Shown one piece after another: positions 46,101 to 58,826 of a stretch of 64,000 bases of DNA. The notes under the pieces were generated by a model, which was given only the letters and a program-made list of their open reading frames with translations, was not told the DNA's origin and made no database searches. How positions within the stretch are numbered: position 1 is the stretch's first letter; each line of letters begins with the position of its first letter. The position numbers and the translations under genes are program-made. Source of the stretch: Oxytricha trifallax. Taxonomy: Eukaryota > Ciliophora > Spirotrichea > Sporadotrichida > Oxytrichidae. The DNA lies in NCBI GenBank assembly GCA_000711775.1, contig ARYC01001466.1, positions 1 through 64,000 of the forward strand, written 5' to 3'.

Positions 46101-49100
46101 AATAATAATATTTAATCAAAATCTTAGTTTTCTTTTTGTTAATGTGGAATGTTACTATGATTTGGGTGGTTCTAAATTCCTTGAAAAAATCATTTAGACT
46201 AAATTAATACGTAGTAATATGTTTACTTTGATGTTTTATTCAATTTTAGAACATTTTATAAGAATGAGAAAAATAATTTTAGCGGCCACCCCAAGGGGCC
46301 ATTACCCGAGATGATGTAATAACTTTTTATTTTAAAATACTTATTAAATAATTTTTTTTATTTTTAATAAATGATATAGGAATTTTATTATAAAATGTTT
46401 TAGAAATTTTAATATAGAATGTTTAATAAAATTTGTATATAATAAATTTTTCACAAAAAAATTACTAAGTAAACTTAAAATAAAAATAAATAAATTGAAA
46501 AAAATATTAATATCAATATATCAAAAAGTTAATCATAGAATATAAAATTTTATTTCTAATTTATAAAATTTAATACAAAATCTAGATTTTTAAAAGTTCA
46601 AAAAAATATTATATTTTACTTTATTTTAAAGTTTGAAATAAATTGCCCTTATATATGATATGAGAATTTTGTGGAAAAAGGGAATGCTTAAGTAAATTCT
46701 ACTGAAGAGATGCCATTTTAATATTATATATCAAGAACTACTTTGTTTACATCACAAACATTTTAATCTTCTAACGAACTTAGATTAATCACATTTTGCT
46801 TAAATTATTTTAAAATCATCAAATTTAATTTATTAAGAAATCTATTGGGTATTTGAATTTCTTATATATTAATTAAAATTATTTAATATATGCATATATA
46901 TATATATATTTTAAAAAATCAAAGTAATTTATAGAATATACTTATAAAAAATAGACTAATTAACTGGGCATAAAATACTCTAATTATACAATATCCAATA
47001 AAAACAATTAAAACTCTTTAAAATAAATTTATTTGATAAGTTTAAATTATTAGTGTGATAAATTTAAATTAGATTATTGATTTAAGAAAAGAAGCATATT
47101 TTTTAGATCAATATGATCTAAAAAATTGTATCAATTTTAATCTTATAAATATTGATTGGTCTTCTCAAATTATTTAATCAATATTTTCTTTAAAAATATA
47201 CTTACAAACTAAAATTAATCTAACTAAAGAATGGATGTTTATTTTATAAAAAATTTACAAAAGGACAAATAAAATTTTATCTAATTATAATTTTCATTTA
47301 TATCTAATATATTAAACAATAGTATTTTGAAAGTAGCCTACCTATTAAATTCATCAAAAAATTTTATAGTAAATTCCTAAATAACAAATTAATAATATTG
47401 CATAGGAATAGGAAAATGAGCAAATCCATAAGGAAAATTATTATCATAACTAATGGTTATATCTGAAAATTATTCTTGAGTAATTATTATTTAAATTTTA
47501 ATATTCTCTAAATATATTTATTTATATTTTTATAAATCTTTTATTATATTTTTTTTACTTTATACATAAGGACTCTCATTATCTAATATTCCCCAATTTG
47601 GTGAAGTTTCACACATTTACATACTATCAAAGCTATAAATTCTTGATATTTTAGGAATTGTGCCTATTTGATAAGTATAAACAAAGTAAATGTTGTTAAA
47701 ATTTAGTAAAACACAGGGATTTTAAGGAAATCATAAAAATATAGTTAATACATTAGAATTATAGAAAATAAGAAAAAATTATGAATAAGTATTTATTTCC
47801 AAATAAAGAACTAATATTTATTATTATACTATGAAGTTTTTCTTTAAAATGTCTGATTATTGACATTAAAATTATTATTTTTGTTATAATTGTTACTCTT
47901 AATCAACCCTTGCACAAAAGTAAAGCTTGCTATTGGAATATTCATTTAATCTTAAAAATTTAGGCTTCGTTTATTAGCTACGTACTTTGTCGGTAACTAA
48001 TTTAAAACTTTAAAATAAAGTTATGTTTATAATTATAGAAATAAATTGCACAAGTAAAAAATAATTAAAACACTCATAGTTTGAAAATATTTATATAGTT
48101 TAAGTATTTTGGATCTCAAAAGAATCAATTATATAATATTAACATTATTTAAAATGGAGTATTAATCCAGGTTGATCATCCACAAATTAAAAATATTTAT
48201 ATAAATTGACTGCTAGATCAACTTAAGAATAAGCTAGTACTGCAAGATTTGAAAAATCAATTAATTAATTTCCAATACACTTTTGTGATTCATCTTCAAT
48301 TCTAAAAGTTGAATACTCATTTCACTTATAAAATTGTGAAATTATGTTTTTTATAACAAACATTTAGAAACTTCATTTCTAAAATAAAAATTAATTAATT
48401 TCCTATTGTAACCAAGACAATTTAAATAGTATGTTTACCATCCCTTGCAGCATTTGTACACCCTGATAAATATAATTAAGCAATTTCAATAATAAATTTG
48501 AAATAAATGTAAAATTATGATATTTAAATTGAGTGTTTTATTAAATTGGCATTTATCATTATAATAATTTTTTAATTTTTCTCTTTATGAATAATATCGA
48601 GTTAACCTAATCACTTTTTATTGATAATATATTTTGAAGTAATGATATAATGCGAAAGTTAGGTAATAATTTAAAAAAGCTTGGATTTAATTTCTCCACA
48701 AAATATGCTGTAATAATGTTTATAAGTTTTTAAATTTAGTCGAAATTTTATTGATATTTTTTTATAAGGACCTATTAAATTTTGAAATAATAACATGAAT
48801 ATTTTCTTTTTAATAAGCTTACCCTACTAGAAATTTAAGCGGTATTTTAGATAATTTGCAATAAATTATTAAATTTTATTGATTAGAATTATACCACTAA
48901 ATAAAAACTTGTCTAAAATACCTAATTAGGTTATAAGTAAGGGCTAGTAATTGTATTTCTATAAATTATTTATTAAATTATTTCTTTATTCTGATATATT
49001 TAAATTTAATTATTTTATCTCTAAAATTTAAAGTTTATCGTTCTATTTGAACCTTCATAAACACTAAAATATAGCTGTTCTTAATCTAAACCTGCCATAA

Positions 49101-50600
49101 GGCTTTAATCCAAATCAATTTTAACTGATTTGACCATATTTAATGGGCTCACAACAATGCTCAATGTTTGAATAATTAGTTTATTATCAATAAATGACGC
49201 CAAGTAAATTGCCTTTCCTGCTCCTCCCATATATGCCCACTTGCAAATCACAATAAAAAAAAGAAATTATTATCGAATAGATTAATCATAAAATAAGCTT
49301 TTTTAGTATTAAATCTATAAATTTAATTATCTTATTAATAATTATTTGATTTAATGTTTAATTAATGCCATCGACATTTGAAGTAGCAAAATGATTAGTA
49401 GAAGTGAAAAATCCTGAATCTTATGGTTTTATATGATACATATTTATTCTATTGTTGTAAGCTGATTATCCACAAATTAACCGCCTATTATATAATAACT
49501 TAATTATTAAATTAAATTTGAATTTGTCTACATTTATATATGCATTAGAGTGAAATTTAAACATTAAATATTTTTTAATTTGAAAATAGGGTTTATATTA
49601 CGACCTCCCCCTAAGAAGAGAAAAAAGTAGAAGATTGAGTAGAGTATCTAATTGCTCCATCAGTCTAAGTATCTTCACAAAAATTATATAATACAGTGCC
49701 ATTTGATGCGTGAAAAATGATGTTTGATTTAATAAATTAAAATATCATTGAGATTAATTCATAATAAGTTAAATATAAATATTATGATGATTGTGGTTTT
49801 TTAATTATTATTACTAGCTTTGTCAAAAACCATTAGAATTTAATCGCTATAATTTTAATTAAACTTCATTTTAACTGCTGTAGGCTATTTTAAAGATAAA
49901 ACATCAATTAAAATTTAATAAATTATTACATGTAATGATTCATTGAATAAAATTGGAAAGATTTCTTTATTGTTGTGTAAATATTATTTTACTAATTATT
50001 TAAAATTAATTATATGAGCAATTAATTTTTATTGTCATAGCATTTTAGATTTTTAGAAAGAAGCAATTTTTGTTATCTTGTAATAGATTGAATTTATTTA
50101 CTTTAATTTTATTAAAAGCAGTGGATTTAAAAAAATATAGATTTATTTTTCTTAAAAAAATTATATAAAATCTACATTATTTTTAAGTTTCTTGAGAATT
50201 CTTTAAATTTTTGTAATAACAATACGTATAAAATGAATTTAGGATAACATTTGACCATAATTTTTAGTTTCCAGCTAAGTAGTAACTGATATAGCCCTGT
50301 TTGAGAGAGCTGGTATATCTATCTTCTAGTTAATTTAAGTAAATAAACAAAAATATAATAATTCATATTTAGATAGTTAACCAATTAAAGCTAGATTTGA
50401 TAAGCTATCCATATCAAAAGCAATAATACTAAAGTTATTTTATAACTTACAATATTCATTATTTCATATAAAGTAATAATACTGACATCTAGTGTTGAAC
50501 TGCTCTGTGTAATTGGATAAGTATTATAACAATTTCTTTTTTCTTAGCAATTTACTGTCAAAATAAGCATGCAAATAAAAATCAGTTTTTGCATAACTTA
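40176..50600 (-). CDS. Very long membrane protein with extracellular beta-rich region, heavily IES-interrupted
   Basis: Minus-strand coding blocks run from about 50600 to stop TGA 40178-40176; the start is not located. Extracellular blocks: MGGAGKAIYLASFIDNKL and SVYEGSNRTINF (about 49060-49210), LSGCTNAARDGKHT (about 48450), CETSPNWGILDNESPY (about 47600) and PGTYTLKLIGTNSYSNSNQG (about 45040). C-terminal membrane part: YFLLMLVDISNLNLMPDNQY (about 42830), SYFLRLMIETFFGLSLLTIY (about 42340), LALFLQSFLILLYFAAYRPM (about 41850) and GWCFVYIVLGNIGINFLVMI (about 41660), then a polar cytosolic tail (40180-41450). This layout resembles the large ciliate transmembrane proteins with repeat-rich ectodomains and a polytopic C-terminus; function unknown. 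It could be more than one gene. Borders are approximate. Confidence 0.6.
45681..46305. mobile_element. Foldback (MITE-like) palindrome, 625 bp
   Basis: Two 281-bp arms (45681-45961 and 46025-46305) are near-perfect reverse complements with a 63-bp loop. The tips read GTAATGGCCCCTTGGGGTGG. GAGATGA occurs just left (45674-45680) and 2 bp right (46308-46314) of the element, a possible target duplication. It sits in non-coding DNA within the long membrane-protein locus. Confidence 0.88.
46306..47560. other. AT-rich gap in membrane-protein locus
   Basis: Extremely AT-rich, with a (TA)n tract near 46892-46908. No coding signal recognised; presumed IES. Confidence 0.5.
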
Positions 50601-51044
50601 GTTACTTCAACTGGATAATAAAACGTTTGTAAAGTATAAACTATTACTGTGAATTGTTGACATTTTTGGAGTTTTAAAAATTCTTGCATGATTGTTCTAG
50701 ACTTATTAAGAGTATTGATGTTATTTATCCATATTTATTAAATTATATATTTTGGGAGAAGCCTGGCATTTTTCAAAATAAATAAAGATTATAACATTAA
50801 AAAATTCAAATTTAACTATGTAAATTTTTAGATGAATAAGTAATATATTTAGAAAAAATTCATGATTAAACTCATCAATTTTTACAAGAAATTTAATAAT
50901 AATACTTATGAGTTCAGTATTATTTATTATTAATAAATGTTGTGAGCGAAGAGAACGACTAAAAACATTTGTGGAGATGCAAAAAAAGGAAAAATTTTAA
51001 AACACATATTGAGACTACTCATTCAGTTGTTGAAGTAATAATTG

Positions 51045-51095
51045 CTACTGGTACAACTTCAGGTGCGATGTAATCTGGTGTTCCACAAAAAAAGT
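51045..51095 (-). other. Orphan protein-kinase coding segment (activation-loop end)
   Basis: The minus strand reads YFFCGTPDYIAPEVV, the GTxxYxAPE motif of AGC/CaMK-type Ser/Thr kinases. Nothing before or after it in the same region continues a kinase domain (no HRD, DFG or DxWxxG nearby). Its size and isolation fit a single germline segment of a kinase gene whose other parts lie elsewhere. It is too long and specific to be chance. Confidence 0.7.
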
Positions 51096-51727
51096 AGGGC
51101 AGTTAAATATTTCTTAAAATCCGAATGCCATCTTTAATAATTTATGGCCCCTTTTTAAAACACATATATTAGTAATAATAATACTGATTATTTTTATGCG
51201 AGATCTCTAATTAAATTTTGATACCTTTTTTAATTTCCCTTGCCTTAAGCAATTCACCACTAATACTTATGAGTTCCTAAAATTATTATTACTATTTAAT
51301 TAAAGACAATCAGATTTATTTTTTAAAAAGATTTATGAATTAATTATATATTTAGTCATTTTTTACCATTAAATATAAGCAATCTACTTTAAAGAGTAGA
51401 AAATAATGATAAACATAGAAAAAGAAATTAAGTCTAATTTGGGTATAATTAGAAACTGAAATTCATGATCCAACATCTTGAAGTATAAGTACCTTGATAT
51501 CTTTCTAAAAATATAATACTTACTTATATTTTAGCAAGGAAACCACAAAGTTAGTCATTTTAATTTGTTAAATTATTTTATTCTAAGGAATATTATGTTT
51601 TTATTTTACTTGCATATTTAGTCACTTGATATTATTAGTCAAACTAAAACAGAATCACTATTCTTATATTAAATAAATCGGTAAAATTGGTTCATATTTA
51701 TAGAATTATAATTTATATCAAACAATA
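51096..51727. other. AT-rich spacer
   Basis: Between the kinase segment and the secreted-protein gene. No convincing coding frame recognised. Confidence 0.45.
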
Positions 51728-53253
51728 ATGAAACATATAAGTAGGGCAGCTTACATAGCTTTGCTGCAACTGTCAATTTATGTCTATGCTCAAGACTCAA
51801 ATCTAGATTATATTTTTCATATAATAGTAAAAAAAAATACAAACTCACATATATTTAAACTTGAATGATTTTTTCATGCTTTTTTTATTGAATACAACTA
51901 CAAATGCAACTGAACCACTCCCACCAATTCAGGATTAGAAATAAGTTTTATTATAAATTGCAAAACTTACCAAAATCAATTTAAAAATGCATTTTTTATA
52001 AATTTAGAACCCAGCTAATATGGCGGCAGCTGGAAGTCCTTTGCTTGTAGGACCGAACTGTCACTATAATTTCTACTCGGAATTCAATTTGCTTCATGCA
52101 ATGTGCTTTGATACAAATGGACTTCCCGCAAATGCTTAAGTGAGAATTGTCCAATAGCCAATATACGAATGCTCTGTCAGAAACAATAAAAATTGAGTAA
52201 AGTTTATTTAGATTTTAAGTTATCTTTCTATTTTTCTCATTTAAAGCATAAAGTTAACTAAAAAATAAAAATTATTCGTTTAGAAGATATCTCGTTGTAT
52301 CATTATGATAAGTAAATGAATTCATCATTGCTCTTAATATCCAAAATATTGTTAGATACGTAGCCAAGCCTCTTGATGGTTCTTATTTCTGCTGTGATAT
52401 TTACGAGCCAGGCTACGGGTACCTATTCACTGATTGCGGAGGCTCTGAGATGATTGTTCTAAATGACAAATTCTTAGGAGGTCAACAGTACGCATCGTTA
52501 AACAAAGTTATGGGATTCACTAATCCATTGTGGAACTATAATTTTATAGTTAAAATGCATATTATGAAAATTTTCTATTAATACACTCAACTTTAAGCTC
52601 AGATAAACTCCACTTGCAACAATACTTACAAAGTAGTTGATGAATACGGATGGGGAGGTCAATACTAAGTCTGGCTAACTCTCAACATCCCTTGGTAACA
52701 ATGGATGTAAGATATGGGCATCACTAATCTAGTAGGTTTCAAGAACTGGCTGTTGAGATACTATGATTTCTTAAGTGCCCTTGTCGTTGAGTTAGGTCAA
52801 CTTGGCGACTTAACAAACCAAAACCAAACTGCTGCTATTTTGAATACTTTCGATCCTAATATTGCGAACTTGACACTCTCTGAAATAATGGCTCTTTACT
52901 CACCTTTCGTTGGTAACTTTACTCAATGGTACTCATAAATAAGAAGCTAAGTCGTTTAGTCTTAACCAGCTCTAGCCGCAATTCCACCAGGATACAGATC
53001 CATTGTTAGATGGGTGAGAACACGTATGATCTAAGAACTACATTCCAGAATAGGAGCTGCTCTTAACGTTACCTTAGCGGATTAAGCGTAACAACCTGCA
53101 CAGAATATTACAACTGGAGTTAATAACGGTGCTGGAGGTATCGGCGGTGGTGATTTCGGAGATCAAACATACAATAATATGGGCATGGCATCACCAGCCA
53201 TCACTGGAGGTGGTTCAAACCAAAATAGTCGCCCAGTTGGTAGTGGAGTCTGA
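51728..53253 (+). CDS. Secreted protein of unrecognised family
   Basis: ATG 51728 begins MKHISRAAYIALLQLSIYVYAQ, a clear signal peptide with likely cleavage after A-Q. Then come a Thr/Pro/Asn linker, a Cys-containing region (LLVGPNCHYNFYSEFNLLH, SYFCCDIYEPGYGYLFTDCG), a long block from about 52600 (DEYGWGGQYQVWLTLNIPWQ, NWLLRYYDFLSALVVELGQL), several N-glycosylation sites (NLT, NFT, NVT, NIT) and a Gly/Asn-rich tail (NNGAGGIGGGDFGDQ). Stop TGA 53251-53253. An intron ending TTTAG precedes NPANMAAAGSPL (about 52012); IESs or introns lie at about 52190-52330 and 52550-52600. Extracellular or cell-surface location is inferred. Family not recognised. Confidence 0.75.
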
Positions 53254-53846
53254 AGACTCTTAAACAGTGGTTACTAAAAAGGGAATCAACTGTTAAATTT
53301 AATATTACTATTTTTAAATCCCCATTTAAGAGAAATTGAAAAGGAAAATAATTTTCAATAAATATCAAAATTGTAAAATCCTACGATTGTTCTCAATTTT
53401 TGTTAATTTTACGTAATATTTTGTTTTATTTTTAAAGAGCTTGCTGTCTAAGATTTAATATTATATTAAAAACTCATAAGCTATCTCTAAATTAAAAATA
53501 ATTTTCCTTTGTTTAAAAGAGGGTTTATTTTCTACTCTATTAAATTTAATTTAATCATCATTATATACAGGATATTTTAAACAACCACCAAAATTAAATT
53601 ATTATTAAAGAACTATAATAATTTACTTATTTTTTTAAATAAATAGTATAAAACTTAACAACTTGGATTAATTTTTTAAATAAAACTCCTTTTTCGAAAA
53701 CTTAATTTAACAATTAATAATCTTATTTTATTTTTTATTCTTAATTAGAATATTTTTTATGTTTCCCATGAATATGCATTTATTTACTAAAAAAGCGAAG
53801 ATAATTTAAAAAATCAATAATAATTGTATATACTTGATAATATGCT
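53254..53846. other. AT-rich intergenic spacer
   Basis: Separates the secreted-protein stop from the convergent minus-strand gene that ends at 53847. No feature recognised. Confidence 0.55.
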
Positions 53847-55720
53847 TCACATGTTATCTGGTGGGTACTTTGAATACCACCAGTTTGGCAGCACAAAAGC
53901 CTCTCTTTTAATTAAGAATTCAGCTGTGATCTTAACTTTAAAATTTAATTATAAAAATATCTTCTTAAAGGTTTATTCGTGCTTCTTATGAGTCTTACTT
54001 ACATTTTATATGTCTTATTCAGTATTAAAATTTATTACAATTTAAATATCTAAATAATTTAATAGTAGAATTAATCATGATTCTGTTCCAGACTTATTCC
54101 ACAAGCTCCAACCTGAAGAATTTCTAAATTAAATCTTTAGTAGCTTTGTCGAAATAATTATGGTAAATAATTAAAATCTTCAAGTCCAAATTATTAAGAT
54201 ATAAAGATTAGCAAAGAATGGATTACTTCAATTCATATATAACAGAAAAAATTACTATTTCCCCTATTTTCTTTTTGTAATATTAGTATACTATTATTTA
54301 TTTAATTATAATTATTTAAAATCTAAAATATTACTTTCAAATTTTATTATGAAAATAACTTTTATGTAGTTTGTCAACTTTATAATGATGAGTAATAATA
54401 TACACTAACTCCAATTCTTCAATTTATTTAATTTTTCTAATTAAAATAATTCATAATGATTTTTTCTAAATCGTTGCCTAAGTAAGTCTTTGAGGGAATT
54501 TCTGCAAGTGGTAGACAACCAAAAAGTTCTTACATATTTTACTTAAGCTTATTTTATTTTTCTTAAGTTTGAGATATTCTTTCCTTCTTGACAACTGTTA
54601 AAATATAAATTGAAAGTTAATGTAATTTAGATTTAAACTGAAGTTTCCTTGCTTTGTCCGTATCTTGTTGGAAGAATAAATACCACGGCTTAGTAAAGCA
54701 AGAAGTCTGAAGGTTTTATCATAAAATGGTAAATAGAAAATATTTTAAATTAGAAGGCATGTCTACTAAATGGCAAGCTTTCATATAAGATCTAACATAT
54801 GGAACTATCTCTTAAATAGGCAGCTTATAGAACTTCTTTTAGAATTTACTCAAATGTTCATTATCTAAATTGCCCTCTGAATATATATTAGCCTCTAATT
54901 TCTACATAAGATACTTAAAAAAATCTATCCCAAAAAGTTGACGGAAAAGACGCAAAATGTATCTAAAATGAAAAGTTATGTCATTATTATATTTACTTAT
55001 ATGCATAGTCGCGCTTAGTTTTTATTTTTTCTTCACTTTGACTTTTTGACTCATCATTTCCCTTTATTACTCTAATATTTAATCATCATGAAAATATATT
55101 GATAAATATCCTGATTCAATTTTCTTGAAGTATTCTTTTTGTCACTGTTTAGCGAATAAGAGGTATCATTCTATTAAAACTGGCATTACTCGTCACTTTA
55201 AGTGGCTTCAAACATTTATTGAGATTATCGAGATGATGTTTGTGTAGCCTCTCTTCTCATCAAGAATCTTCTTCCCTCCTCATTAGGCATAAATAAAACT
55301 AGTAAATAATTTATTCAAGCATTTCTCCTTTAGAAGTTGCAGGAAATTGTCCGAAGTTTAAGTTCTAATTCAACGGGAGAGCTTAAGCAGCATCATAACT
55401 CAAATCTTATAAAAGATTGCTGGGAGCAACTATTTCGTTGCCCATAGTTCCATTATTACTTGAGCAGTAGGTACATGAATAATTCAATTTAGTTAAGAAT
55501 GTGGTCTCTTAAATTATATTTATTTAATTTACATGGAGGAATGGATTAAGAAAATCTGTTTTATAAATCCAAACTCTGGTGAGAAGCAAGTTGATTTCTA
55601 GAATAATAAGTGAATATAAAGATCTTTAATAAATTAATTCGAATCTTATATTTGTTATTAATAATTTACATACCTTGTGTTTAATTAATCGAGAATATTA
55701 GTTGCACTTTCCATCGAATC
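53847..55720 (-). CDS. Unrecognised protein, paralog H1
   Basis: Minus-strand blocks in order: FDSMESATNILDQL (about 55710), MGNEIVAPSNLLQDLSYDAA (about 55430), RRFLMRREATQTSSRQSQQM (about 55250), FGIDFFKYLMQKLEANIYSE (about 54920), FYKLPIQEIVPYVRSYMK (about 54810), VVFILPTRYGQSK (about 54680), ELFGCLPLAEIPSKTYLGND (about 54510), NYFDKATKDLIQKFFRLELV (about 54150), KTHKKHEQTFKK and ITAEFLIKREAFVLPNWWYS, stop TGA 53849-53847. Almost every block has a counterpart in H2 in the same order. AT-rich IESs separate them; borders are approximate. Domain family not recognised. Coding pieces at 56400-57420 may be its 5' part. Confidence 0.6.
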
Positions 55721-56399
55721 AAATTACAGGTCAACTTTATTTTTCATAATTAAATATATATAAAAAGTAAATTTATAATAAATTTAAAACTTTTAAATCA
55801 AAATTTCTGTTAAAAAAATGATTAAAGCTCTCTTAAATTTAATTATACATAATTATATGTTATAGATTTATTTTTCAAAAATTCCTTATATTCTTTTAAA
55901 ATAATTAAACTTAAATATAAATTCTTCGTATGTCATATCTATTCTTGGAGAGCAAAGTGTTTGATTTTTTTGAACTTTAAAATTTTTGTGGATGGAATGT
56001 TGTTCTTAATTTTCATGGAAATAAAATATTTGTTGCTTCAACTATTAAGAGTCAAAGCTTCCTTACTTTTTAAAATGTTTGAATTTTTAAGTAAATTAAC
56101 AATATTTAATTTAATAACTTTTGAAAGAGTTTATTTATTTCATTTATTATGTTAAATTTTGCATTATTATATTAACTCTAATTCTATTTGAAAGCTAAAT
56201 TATTATTTTTTGTTAAAAATTTACACTTCTTATTTAATTCAAAATAAAATAGCTCTATTCTTAAATTAGTATTAAACTTATAGGTCCCAATTAAAATTGA
56301 ACAATTTTTATAACTAATAATTAGAATTTTATAAAATGCAAGTGAGATTTCATTAATAAAATCAATTTTCTCATAAATTATATAACTTGCAATATTTAT

Positions 56400-57420
56400 A
56401 ATTTTATAAACTTTCTTGTGGGATCAGAAATTTAGGAGTTAATTATAGGATCAATTAAACTCATTGTGCATTCATTCTATGTACTATGATAATGTTTTCC
56501 TTCTATATGTTCTGTCAAGTCCAAATCTGCCAATGTGTTTTGAGAAATCTGGTATTGAAAAAAAAAATTTATTTATTAAGATTTGTAAAATTAACGAGAT
56601 ATACAATTTATTGATATTTATCATAGTTTAATTGAAGATTATAAATTATGAATTACACTTATTTAATTAATAGATATGAAATTATAATATTTGTAATTTT
56701 AATACTAAATAAGCTAAAATTTTCATATCTATCAATAATCTTTTAATCATTAAAAAATAAAAATATAATTCTTAGTTGACTTCCTCATAAATTAAATCAT
56801 TATTAGAATGGATGATATCTTTATCTTTCAAAAAATTCATTGAGTTTGTTTAAATAAAAATATATACTATCATTGTGTGTTTGTCTGAAAGTAATCTTCT
56901 GTTATCAGATGAGTGACTGATATAAATTAATACATTTTAATAATTAAAAAATTTAAAAAAACTGGTTACTGCAGGGTACCCTAACATTGATTGCTTAAAT
57001 CATCAACAGTGAATTAAATAAATGGAACATTTTTGACTGAATTTGATTCTTTACATATTTAGTTAGTTGAATGCATGTGATTAGACAAGTAATTTAAAAT
57101 AACATACATATCAATAATTTAACCTAATTTAATTTATCAAAATAGAATACAAATATTCTTCGTAAAATTTAAGTTGTGTGAGAAGTGATCTTCAGGAATA
57201 GAAATACTTTGATATCTTTCTTCCTTGTTTTAATTGCTATTTTTTAAGTTTCTTTTTGAGGATGCTTATACAATAGTTTTGTAGTGAAAATTCATATATT
57301 TTTAAATTCTTAAAGATGTCTACTTTTTGTGCTTAGTTAAGTTGGATTAAATTATTAGATTAATGTTCAGGTAAGAACTCAATTTTAAGGTTTTACGATG
57401 GGTTAGCGAAGGATTTATTT
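56400..57420 (-). CDS. Minus-strand coding pieces, unrecognised (possible 5' part of H1)
   Basis: Short coding-like stretches read without TGA: NTLADLDLTEHIEGKHYHST (about 56510), ISHSSDNRRLLSDKH (about 56905), FTVDDLSNQCQGTLQ (about 57000), EERYQSISIPEDHFSHNL (about 57210) and INPSLTHRKTLKLSSYLNIN (about 57370). They are polar, Ser/Asn/Gln-rich and separated by AT-rich DNA. Orientation and position suit the N-terminal region of H1, but no junction was resolved. Confidence 0.4.
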
Positions 57421-57880
57421 AAGCTTTGATTGCCAAATATTAATTGTAAAATTTAATGATGTCATAGGCTATATATAATTAAGTAAATTAGATATTGTGT
57501 TTCTAATTACTCCTTATTTTACACAAAGACGAGATTTAGGAAGAAGAAAGATTATTCAAAAATATTGAATAAATTGTATCATAAATTTATTTCTCTAAAA
57601 TTTATTAAATATATAATTTCTTTAAATTGTTACTCAATTATATATTTAAAATTAATTTGGTAGAAATATTGATAACAAATAATATAAATTCTTTTAAAAT
57701 CTTTATTTATTTGTTTTAATTACAAGCAATCTTTAATAAATTAAAATTAACTATTTAGTTTATATTAATTATGAATTTTCAGCTAAATTGATATTTAATA
57801 TTTTAAAAATAAATAGAATATTTTGGAGGAATTTTCCTTCCCAGTCTTACTATAGTAAAATGAAGGTTAATTTAATAATT

Positions 57881-58297
57881 ATTGTAGAAATACATTTGAA
57901 TTTGGAAAATTAATTATAATTAAATTAAATATAAATCAAAATCGTGGCAGTTAAAGTTGGCCAATTTGAACGATCTTGCGCTCATTCGATAGAAAATTCA
58001 AAATTAGATGGACTTTATTATTGGCGGTACTATTTTATCGCATCCCTGGAGCGAGATAACTCGACTTTAATGTGAGGGTATAATTTAATGAATTTAGAGG
58101 TGTTTAATTAAAGTCGAGTTATCTCGCTCCATGGATGCGATAAAATAGTACCGCCAATAATAAAGTCCAGCTAATTTTGAATTCTCTATCGAATGAGCCC
58201 AAGATCGTTTAAATTGGCCAACTTTAACTGCCACGATTTTGATTTATATTTAATTTAATTATAATTAATTTTCCAAATTCAAATGTATTTCTACAAT
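57881..58297. mobile_element. Foldback (MITE-like) element, copy 1 of a pair
   Basis: 191-bp arms (57881-58071 and 58107-58297) around a 35-bp loop, tips ATTGTAGAAATAC. It contains GGCGGTACTATTTTATC and GAGCGAGATAACTCGAC in each arm. It is nearly identical to 60732-61147. Confidence 0.9.
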
Positions 58298-58826
58298 AAT
58301 AAAAATTTAGTTATTTTTTCTTTTAATTACTAATTTTTTGTAAAGTTTATAATAAGATTTATTATATTGATTTTAAAATCTAAAATAATAAAAAATTAGT
58401 GAATTGGGAGTAGCATTTCTTATCTCATAAAAATTAAGAAATTATATAACTATATTTAATTCATATTTTATTAATTTTTTAAATCAAATCCTAAAGGATA
58501 TAAGCAGATGTATTAAAATTTAATATTTAGATATAATATTCAAAATATGTGTGAATATAAAATAATGCAAAATTAATTTATCTTATCATTATGATGAAAC
58601 AGCGATTTGTATTATGATAATAGTATAATTTAGATAGATTTGTGCGATAGTATTGAAGTTTTTGTCAAATTAAATTGAATATTACAGGCATTTTAGTTGA
58701 CTGTAATTTATATGTATTATAAACTGAATGATAAAGGGAAGCTTTAGTTTAGTCAAATAAAACAATAAAGTGAATAAATATGCTAATAATTTGATTTCAA
58801 TAATGTTTCTATACTAAATTTGTAAA

